Source: Paenibacillus oryzisoli
GTDB lineage: Bacteria; Bacillota; Bacilli; Paenibacillales; NBRC-103111
Reading direction: 5' to 3'
DNA: 64,000 nt
Assembly: GCF_001653565.1 (NCBI RefSeq)
Contig: NZ_LYPB01000090.1
Span: 1-64,000 of the forward strand
Part shown: positions 16,247-24,100 of the stretch, piece after piece
How the letters are laid out: each line of letters starts with the position of its first letter
How positions within the stretch are numbered: the first letter of the stretch is position 1
The notes under the pieces: model-generated
Database searches by the model: none
Told to the model about the DNA's origin: nothing
The model's input: only the letters and a program-made list of their open reading frames with translations
Position numbers and translations under genes: made by a program

Positions 16247-17202
16247 TGATAGTGCACCTTCCTTTCAAACACTTTGAACTGAATGACCGTGAAAATAAGG
16301 ATGATGGTGAAAAGGACAAGGGCTTGCGCGCTGCCTGTTCCGAATCGAAAGTTAATAAAAGCATCTTGATACAGGGAGTAGACAAGTACATCTGTGGAGT
16401 TGACGGGTCCCCCTTTGGTTAGAATATGAATTTGTCCAAAAGACTGGAAAGCGCCGATGATGGACACGATCGTAACGAAGAATATCGTAGGTGAGAGTAA
16501 TGGCAGCACGATTTGTACGAAGGTACGAACGGGACCGGATCCATCGATTTTGGCGCTATCATAGATTTCATCTGGAACACCTTGTAACCCGCTTAAGAGG
16601 ACAATATAGGTGAAGCCGAGATTCATCCAGACCGTCATCATGGAAACAGAAAGCAGTGCCCAACGGGGATCAGTCAGCCAGGCAATAGGCTCTACTCCCA
16701 CTAATTGAAGCAAGTAATTCAACATGCCGACACTTGGGTGAAACAACATCATCCAGATCACGGCTGAAGTTCCAACAGATAGAACAACCGGCAGCGAGAA
16801 AATAAATTGAAAGATTCGCATACCTTTGAGAGGATTGTGCGTAAATGCGGCTAGGAGGAGGGCAATTACGATCACAGTAGGTACAGTAAGCAGTGTAAAA
16901 AGTCCAGTGACGCCTAAACTCTGATAGAACCGCTCAGAAGTGAAGATCGCAGTGAAATTATCGAGTCCAACGAAGGACGCAACTCGGCCTCGCGGATCCG
17001 TTTCGTGTAAACTGAGATAGAAAGTTTGTATCAAGGGATAGAACAGAAAGACAGCAAACAGCACAAGTGACGGAGCTAAGAATACATAGCCAAGAAGGGT
17101 CTCCATCAACTTAGGACCGAGTAATGCTTTGCGTGGGTTGGCCGTATGTGCATTGGCGTGTAGGTTTTTTACGTGTGGCAAATCTCTTTCCATAGCATTC
17201 AT
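16243..17202 (-). CDS. ugpA: ABC importer permease (UgpA-like)
   Basis: About 319 residues, MalF-type permease with six membrane segments after a cytoplasmic N-terminus of about 35 residues. The ATPase-docking loop reads EIYDSAKIDGSGPVRTFVQI. The frame stays open to an ATG at 17223, but GGAGGAG lies 6 nt before the ATG at 17202, so I choose that start. It is the first gene of a three-gene operon (ugpA-ugpE-ugpB). Confidence 0.88.
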   Translation of the reverse strand: MNAMERDLPHVKNLHANAHTANPRKALLGPKLMETLLGYVFLAPSLVLFAVFLFYPLIQTFYLSLHETDPRGRVASFVGLDNFTAIFTSERFYQSLGVTGLFTLLTVPTVIVIALLLAAFTHNPLKGMRIFQFIFSLPVVLSVGTSAVIWMMLFHPSVGMLNYLLQLVGVEPIAWLTDPRWALLSVSMMTVWMNLGFTYIVLLSGLQGVPDEIYDSAKIDGSGPVRTFVQIVLPLLSPTIFFVTIVSIIGAFQSFGQIHILTKGGPVNSTDVLVYSLYQDAFINFRFGTGSAQALVLFTIILIFTVIQFKVFERKVHYQ

Positions 17203-17405
17203 TTCATGCTCCTCCATGACCATTATTGAACAAGTACTACGCTACTTAGATTAACGTTGATTTATTTGACCTATGTTAAATTCAAGTGAAGAATTTGTAT
17301 ATCTTTCTTGTTCTTTACAAAATAGATAGACTTGAAGACGTTGGAGAATATTTCATGCTTTTGGATTTTAACAATAACAATATGTTATTTATCATGATTT
17401 ATTTA

Positions 17406-17434
17406 TTGCAAAACGATAAATTTTGTGATAAATT
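17406..17434 (+). promoter_or_regulatory. Predicted promoter of the DUF2975 operon
   Basis: TTGCAA (17406-17411), 17-bp spacer, TAAATT (17429-17434). The region 17203-17470 is AT-rich and otherwise shows nothing but short direct repeats (AAATTCAAAT). Confidence 0.4.
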
Positions 17435-17470
17435 CAAATCAAATTCAAATGATAAGTGAGGGACTTTTTT

Positions 17471-17953
17471 ATGGAACGTGGATCAACACTCTTTCTGAAG
17501 GTAGCTGTCATACTTATGGGAATCCCGGTGCTTGCATTGTGTATATTTGCAGTGCCTGAGATCGCGAATTATGCAGTAGAATTATATCCAGATCATTCGT
17601 ATTTGAAATATCTCTTTATGATTGATTTGTATGCCTCGGCGATACCCTTTTACATTGCTCTGTATCAGACTTTTAAACTGCTTGGCTATATCGACAAGAA
17701 CAAAGCTTTCTCGGAATTGTCTGTCAGTGTCTTAAAGATAATTAAACGCTGTGCAATTACGATCAGCGGCTTGTATGTGTTAGGGATGCCGCTTTTTTAT
17801 CTCTTTGCGGAGAGAGACGATGCCCCCGGTGTCATTGTGATTGGCATGGTCATGATTTTTGCATCAATGGTGATTGCTGTATTTGCTGCTGTTCTCCAAA
17901 AGCTTTTAAAAGAGGCAATTGATATAAAATCTGAAAATGATTTGACAGTCTGA
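17471..17953 (+). CDS. DUF2975-family membrane protein
   Basis: About 160 residues with four predicted membrane segments (about 10-30, 48-70, 93-115, 125-150) and a short charged tail, consistent with the DUF2975 family. GTGAGGG lies 8 nt before the ATG at 17471, so the in-frame GTG at 17456, which is part of that site, is unlikely to be the start. It is followed within 10 bp by a small XRE gene. Such pairs are common in Firmicutes; the function is unknown. Confidence 0.8.
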   Translation: MERGSTLFLKVAVILMGIPVLALCIFAVPEIANYAVELYPDHSYLKYLFMIDLYASAIPFYIALYQTFKLLGYIDKNKAFSELSVSVLKIIKRCAITISGLYVLGMPLFYLFAERDDAPGVIVIGMVMIFASMVIAVFAAVLQKLLKEAIDIKSENDLTV

Positions 17954-17963
17954 GGTGAATAAC

Positions 17964-18179
17964 ATGGCGATAATTATTAATATTGATGTGATGTTGGCGA
18001 AGCGGAAGATGAGCGTAACCGAGCTTGCAGAGCGAGTAGGAATCACAATGGCTAATCTTTCAATTCTGAAGAATGGGAAGGCCAAAGCCATTCGATTATC
18101 AACGCTAGAGGCGATATGTAAAGCTTTAGATTGCCAACCTGGCGATATTTTGGAATACAGAGAGGAAAGTCAGCGTTAG
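17964..18179 (+). CDS. Small XRE-family regulator (YozG-like)
   Basis: 71 residues, a lone Cro/CI helix-turn-helix (MSVTELAERVGITMANLSIL, then LSTLEAICKALDCQPGDILEY). GAGGTGA is 5 nt before the ATG at 17964. The length and the GDILEY ending match the YozG-like proteins that usually accompany DUF2975 membrane proteins, so the two likely act together. Between the two genes only 10 bp remain. Confidence 0.85.
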   Translation: MAIIINIDVMLAKRKMSVTELAERVGITMANLSILKNGKAKAIRLSTLEAICKALDCQPGDILEYREESQR

Positions 18180-18194
18180 AGGGGAGGTATAACC

Positions 18195-19442
18195 ATGAAC
18201 AGTAACAATCCCATTATTGACAATATTGCGAACCCCCACGAGCTGGAGAGAATGTATAGAGAAGAACCGGATGCATTTAAAAAGTCATTCACATATGCGT
18301 GGGAACAGAACTCTAATTCACCGGTGCTAGGCGTGTGGTATCAAAGGTTGTATTTTCAGGATAAGATACGTACCGAGAAGGCCCCCTTGTTGCAAAAAGA
18401 TTTCATAACCATGGGTATCTTAGCCATTCTGGCAGGGATCACTACAAGAATCTTATTTCATTATGTCGACGATAATACAATAGCCCCCATAAATATTGTG
18501 TTTGGTATACTTCTCTTCATGGCTATCTATTTTGTAACCAATCATGTGCCGAATAAAAAGGTTTTGTACACCCTTGCATCGTCTTTCCTTATTTCGGGGA
18601 TATTCTTAAATCTCTTGCCTGTCGAGTTGACTGACAGTATTATTCTAGTATATATACATCTTCCCATATTCTTATGGGTCGTTGTTGGGCTTGCATTTAC
18701 AGGAAATGAGCATGGCAGAGGCAGCACACGATTAGCCTATCTGAAATTTAATGGCGAATTCGCTATACTCTACGCCTGCATGGCCATTAGCGGAATGTTG
18801 TTAACAGGTTTAACGATGCAGTTATTTAAATTTGTAGGCATGGATATATCGGAATTTTACTTTGAAAATGTCGTTATATTTGGAGCAGCAGCGCTCGCGC
18901 TTGTGGCCGTATACCTCGTATCTAGAAATCTTAAACTTGCTAAGAATATAGCTCCTTATATTGCCAAAATTTTTAGCCCACTTGTTCTGGTAACTTTGTT
19001 GGTTTATCTCATCACGGTAATGGTGGTCGGTAAAAATCCATTCTTAGACCGAGACTTTCTTCTATCTTTTAACGGTGTATTACTCGCTGTTTTGGCTGTT
19101 ACCATATTCTCGATTACTGAAAGCGGCAAAGATGAGAAGAAGACCATTTCGGATTATATGAATGTTGCGCTCATTATTCTTGCTCTGATTATTGATAGTG
19201 TGGCGTTATCTGCCATTGTGTTCAGACTTTCTTCATATGGAATTTCTCCAAATAGGCTGGCGGTTCTAGGCGTAAACATCCTGATCTGGGCCAATCTTGT
19301 TGTGATTATGCTGTCTTACCTGCGGTTTTTACAAAACAAAACCGGACCCTTGGCTATCCAAGATGCCGTTACGAAGTATTTGCCAGTCTACGGACTATGG
19401 GCAGCTTTCGTCACATTTACGTTTCCATTGTTTTTTAATTGA
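18195..19442 (+). CDS. DUF4153-like polytopic membrane protein
   Basis: 415 residues. A soluble N-terminal segment of about 75 residues (acidic, with LERMYREEPDAFKKSF) is followed by roughly ten to twelve hydrophobic segments. The stretch YGISPNRLAVLGVNILIWAN near 355-375 resembles a conserved motif of DUF4153 proteins. No catalytic motif is visible. GGGGAGG lies before the ATG, 15 bp after the XRE gene, suggesting one operon with the DUF2975 and XRE genes. Confidence 0.7.
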   Translation: MNSNNPIIDNIANPHELERMYREEPDAFKKSFTYAWEQNSNSPVLGVWYQRLYFQDKIRTEKAPLLQKDFITMGILAILAGITTRILFHYVDDNTIAPINIVFGILLFMAIYFVTNHVPNKKVLYTLASSFLISGIFLNLLPVELTDSIILVYIHLPIFLWVVVGLAFTGNEHGRGSTRLAYLKFNGEFAILYACMAISGMLLTGLTMQLFKFVGMDISEFYFENVVIFGAAALALVAVYLVSRNLKLAKNIAPYIAKIFSPLVLVTLLVYLITVMVVGKNPFLDRDFLLSFNGVLLAVLAVTIFSITESGKDEKKTISDYMNVALIILALIIDSVALSAIVFRLSSYGISPNRLAVLGVNILIWANLVVIMLSYLRFLQNKTGPLAIQDAVTKYLPVYGLWAAFVTFTFPLFFN

Positions 19443-19476
19443 TGAACCAGAAGAATTAGCTAAGAGGTGAACGGAA

Positions 19477-20943
19477 GTGCCATTCGTACCGACTGATCAA
19501 GATACTTTGTATTATGAATTTCATCAAGAGAGCGGCCGCGATCAGCCGGTAGAAACGATTGTTATGATTCACAGCTTGGGAACGAATCTTAGTATTTGGA
19601 GCTGGATGATTCCTTATCTCCAATCCCGCTATGATATTCTCGTTTATGATGTAAGAGGTCACGGAAGAAGCCGACAGATGGGTGAAGAAGACGTCACATG
19701 GCGATTGCTTTGCGACGATTTAGCCGGCCTTCTTACTTATAAACAAATTGATCGTTGTCATCTCGTCGGTCACGGAATGGGTGGTTACATAGGTCTGGAA
19801 TTCGTTCGGGAATATCCAGCTAGGGTGTTATCGCTTTGTTTGCTTTCCGTACCGCTCTATTATCCGGTTAGGGTAATGCCGATTCTATCAGGCGATCGAC
19901 AGCAAGTCATTCGAGAGAGCAACTCGATTATGCCTGTCGCTGAACGCTTGCTTAGTGCGGCTTGCCATCAGGTTACACCGAGCAAAGAAGCGTTATTATA
20001 TGAAGCTTATAGCCAAGTTTCTTTTCACCACTATATTCAAATTAGAGATAGAATTACAGCCTATATCTCTGCCCAAGAGATTAGAGGTGTTGAACTTCCT
20101 GTGCTATTTCTTGGCGGGGAATACGATAGGCTTTTCCCTCCGAGTGTGCTCGCGTTAGGGACTATTTTGCTTCAAAACTATCGTTTCTTGGTCGTATCCG
20201 ATGCAGCTAACGCGGTTCAATTGGATCAGCCGGCTATCGTGGCGAACTGGATCGACGAGCATATTCAGAAGGTAGGCGATTCTCCTGACGTTCGAGTCGT
20301 AGATAAGTTGTCTGCTCATATGCAAAATCAGATCAAAGATTTCGTGGAACAGGTTCGCCAACAGCATGAAACGTCCACTGCTTTGGAAGTTGAAGTTATG
20401 GGCACGTTCCGTGTAACTGTCAACCGACAGCTCGTCCTAGGACAGTGGAATCAGCGATACGCCAAAAGATTGCTTGTCTATTTGCTGTTCCACCCTTCCG
20501 TCACACGCGAGCAGCTATGCGACGCTTTATGGCCCGGGGCGGATCTGGCCAACGCGAAAAACAGGCTGCGCGTATCGCTCAGCTATGTGAAAAACTTGCT
20601 AGATCAATATGTGGACGAAGCTAGTCCTCTCCTCGTTGCGGATCGTGAGTACGTCTATTTACGCGGCAACATAAAGTGCGATTTGCTCGATCTGCTAGAG
20701 AAGCTGCAAACGACGTTAGACGAACCGGATAGGGAGCGGAAAGCGCTGCTTAGCCGGGAAATTCTAGAGAAAACGGTGTACCCATTCACCATGGGTATAT
20801 TCGACAATTGGTTGCTTACCTATGTTGAGAAGGTAGAGCATAAACTGGAGGAGCTTGCTCGTTGGACGGCAGACTATTATCGACAAAATAACGATTTACG
20901 GCAAGCAGAGCGGTATATGAAATTCGTTGAACGGTTTATTTAA
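19477..20943 (+). CDS. Alpha/beta-hydrolase-fold protein fused to SARP-like DNA-binding region
   Basis: 488 residues, GTG start with AGAGGTGA upstream. Residues 1-265 follow an alpha/beta hydrolase, but the nucleophile elbow is GHGMGG, so the Ser is Gly100, and the usual catalytic His position is Asn245 (DAANAVQLDQP). The acid Asp217 remains (GGEYDRLFP). Residues 305-400 resemble the winged helix of SARP/BTAD activators (LLVYLLFHPSVTREQLCDAL, WPG, NRLRVSLSYVKNLL), followed by a helical tail. I infer a ligand-sensing transcription regulator rather than an enzyme. Target and ligand are unknown; the surface-protein gene downstream is one candidate. Confidence 0.75.
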   Translation: MPFVPTDQDTLYYEFHQESGRDQPVETIVMIHSLGTNLSIWSWMIPYLQSRYDILVYDVRGHGRSRQMGEEDVTWRLLCDDLAGLLTYKQIDRCHLVGHGMGGYIGLEFVREYPARVLSLCLLSVPLYYPVRVMPILSGDRQQVIRESNSIMPVAERLLSAACHQVTPSKEALLYEAYSQVSFHHYIQIRDRITAYISAQEIRGVELPVLFLGGEYDRLFPPSVLALGTILLQNYRFLVVSDAANAVQLDQPAIVANWIDEHIQKVGDSPDVRVVDKLSAHMQNQIKDFVEQVRQQHETSTALEVEVMGTFRVTVNRQLVLGQWNQRYAKRLLVYLLFHPSVTREQLCDALWPGADLANAKNRLRVSLSYVKNLLDQYVDEASPLLVADREYVYLRGNIKCDLLDLLEKLQTTLDEPDRERKALLSREILEKTVYPFTMGIFDNWLLTYVEKVEHKLEELARWTADYYRQNNDLRQAERYMKFVERFI

Positions 20944-20971
20944 GTTATATTCGTAAATATTCAAGCCAGTT

Positions 20972-21003
20972 GCCCTCGATTTCAAGTGAAATCGGGGGCT
21001 TTT
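20972..21003 (+). terminator. Terminator after the hydrolase/SARP fusion gene
   Basis: GCCCTCGATTTC (20972-20983) and GAAATCGGGGGC (20988-20999) pair around AAGT, followed by TTTT. Confidence 0.85.
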
Positions 21004-21120
21004 CGTTGTTCGAACATCACTCATCTAGATTAATGATAGCGTAACGGTCGTTTTGATAGAATGTTTGGAGTTAATAGGAGATTAGGAGATTGCTAGGGTA
21101 AGAAGGAGATGGGTTAGATT

Positions 21121-24100
21121 ATGCAAAGAATAAGACAAAATCGGAACAAAAAAACAGCAAATGGTATCTTGATGAAAAGTATATTGGTGATTGCGATAGT
21201 CTTACAGTTGTTTGGCTTGACAGGCAATCAATCGGCTCAAGCGAGTAGTATATGGTCGAGTCTGGGAACAGGACTCAGCGGCACCTATGCTCGCACGATG
21301 GCAGTATCAGGTACAGACCTATATGTTGGTGGGAGTTTCACTACGGCGGGCGGTACTCCGGCAAGTCATATAGCGAAATGGGACGGGAGCCAGTGGTCCA
21401 GCCTTGGTACTGGCCTTAATAGCTATGTCTTTGCTATAGCTGCTTCGGGAGCAGATGTATATGCAGGCGGAATTTTCTCCACAGCAGGCGGCACCCCAGT
21501 TGGTAGCATAGCGAAATGGAACGGAAGTAATTGGTCCAACCTCGGTACAGGTACTAACGGTTCGGTCTATGCGATAGCTGTGTCGGGTACGGATGTTTAT
21601 GCAGCTGGGAATTTCTCTACAGCGGGCGGTGTTCCAGCTACCAATATAGCGAAATGGAATGGGACAAGCTGGTCAAGTTTGGGTACGGGTCTTAACAATA
21701 CTGTGTATGCTTTAGCTGTATCTGGCTCGAATGTGTACGCAGCTGGAAGTTTCAGCACAGCAGGGGGGACAGCAGCAGTTCGTATAGCCAAATGGGATGG
21801 GACCAGTTGGTCTAGTCTTGGAGCAGGTTTGAATGGTGATGCGTTTGCTCTAGCTTTATCGGGCACCGATGTATATGTGGGTGGCAATTTCACCACAGCA
21901 GGCGGGAGTTCTGCTAATCGTTTAGCGAAATGGAACGGAAGCACTTGGTCAAGTTTGGGAACTGGTTTGGACAACACAGTTAGTGCAATAGCTGTATCGG
22001 GGAATAATATCTATGCAGGTGGTGGGTTCACCACAGCAGGCGGCGGTTCGGCAAATCGAATAGCGAAATGGGATGGCAGCAGTTGGTCGAGCTTGGGTTC
22101 GGGTGTTAACAATAGTGTAAATGCAATAACCGTATGGGAAAGCGCCATCTATACAGGAGGATTTTTCACGACAGCAGGTGGCAACACGGCTGACCTTATC
22201 GCCAAATGGGGAGATTCAGCTCCGACCATCACTTTTAATAGCAATGGCGGGTCAGCTGTGAGCAGTCAAAGTGTGGTTTCAGGTGGTATCGCAACGGAGC
22301 CGACTCCTCCGCCAACGAAAGTTGGACACACGTTTGCCGGTTGGTACAGCGAGAGCGGATTAAGCACGATATACAATTTTGCATCACCTGTTGTAGCGGA
22401 TTTGACGCTTCACGCGAAGTGGACGGTCATCACAGCAACACCCGTGATCACTGGCACGGTACGTGCGGGTGATACAAGCGTAACGGGTACGGCAGCAGCA
22501 GGAGCAACGATCATCCTTAGCGTTAACGGAACACCGTCCACACCGGTAACCGCATCTGGCGGCAACTGGACTGTGTCCGGTTTAACGCTGGCCTCAGGCG
22601 ATACGATCAGCGTAACCGCACAGTCTGCAGGAGAGACTGAAAGTGCAGCGACCACGGCAACCGTAGTACCTGCGGCTAAGAACATCACGGCATTCGATGC
22701 GATTGGAGATGTAGCTGCTGGAACAGCTGGAGCTGCAACCTATGCGAATGCTGGTGAAGTAACGGCTGCGTTGTTAGCAAGTCATGCGGCTGTAACGGCG
22801 GATAGTGGTACGATTGCGGTGCCGGTGACGGCGTGGGTAGACACGGATAGCTACAACGCATCCGTAGCAGGTAGTTATACATTTACGGCAACGTTGGGAA
22901 GTTTGCCGGCGAATACAACGAATACTGGCGGGTTTACAGCGACAGTTGAGGTAGTTGTTGCACCAGTGATTACGAATATTACGGCATTCGATGCGATTAG
23001 TGATGTAGCAGCTGGGACGGCAGGTTCGGCAGCCTATGTGAATGCGGGCGAAGTGACGGCTGCGTTGTTAGCCAGCCATGCGAATGTAATGGCGGATGGA
23101 GGCACGATTGCGGTGCCGGTGACGGCTTGGGTAGACACGGATGGCTACAACGCATCCGTAGCAGGTAGTTATTCGTTTACGGCGACGCTAGGAAGTTTGC
23201 CGGTGAATACAACGAATACAAACGGATTAACAGCGACAGTTGAAGTAGTTGTGTCGCCAGTGATTACCAATATCACCGCATTCGATGCGATAGGAGATGT
23301 AGCGGCTGGGACCGCTGGGGCAGCAACCTATGGGAATGCAGGTGAAGTAGCAGCGGCGTTGTTAGCCAGCCATGCGAGTGTAATGGCGGATGGAGGCACG
23401 ATTGCGGTGCCGGTAACGTCGTGGGTAGATACGGATGGCTACAATGCATCCATAGCAGGTAGTTATACGTTTACGGCGACGCTAGGAAGTTTGCCGGTGA
23501 ATACAACGAATACAAGCGGAGTGACAGCGACTATTAAAGTAGTTGTATCGCCAGTGATTACGAACATCACCGCATTCGATGCGATAGGAGATGTAGCGGC
23601 TGGGACCGCTGGAGTGGCAGCCTATGCGAATGCTGGTGAAGTAGCAGCGGCGTTGTTAGCCAGCCATGCGAATGTAATGGCGGATGGAGGCACGATTGCG
23701 GTGCCGGTAACGTCGTGGGTAGATACGGATGGTTACAATGCGTCCGTAGCAGGTAGTTATTCGTTTACGGCGACGCTAGGAAGTTTGCCGGCGAATACAA
23801 CGAATACAAACGGATTAACAGCGACTATTGAAGTAGTTGTATCGCCAGTGATTACAAACATCACCGCATTTGATGCGATCACCGATGTAGCTGCTGGTAC
23901 GGCGGGGGCGGCAGCTTATGCGAATGCGGGCGAAGTGAAGGCGGCATTATTGGCAAGCCATGCGAGTGTAACAGCGGATGGTAGTACGATTGCGGTGCCA
24001 GTAACGGCGTGGGTAGATACGGATGGCTACAATGCATCTGTAGCTGGTAGCTATACATTTACGGCAACATTGGGAAGTTTGCCGGTTAATACGACTAATA

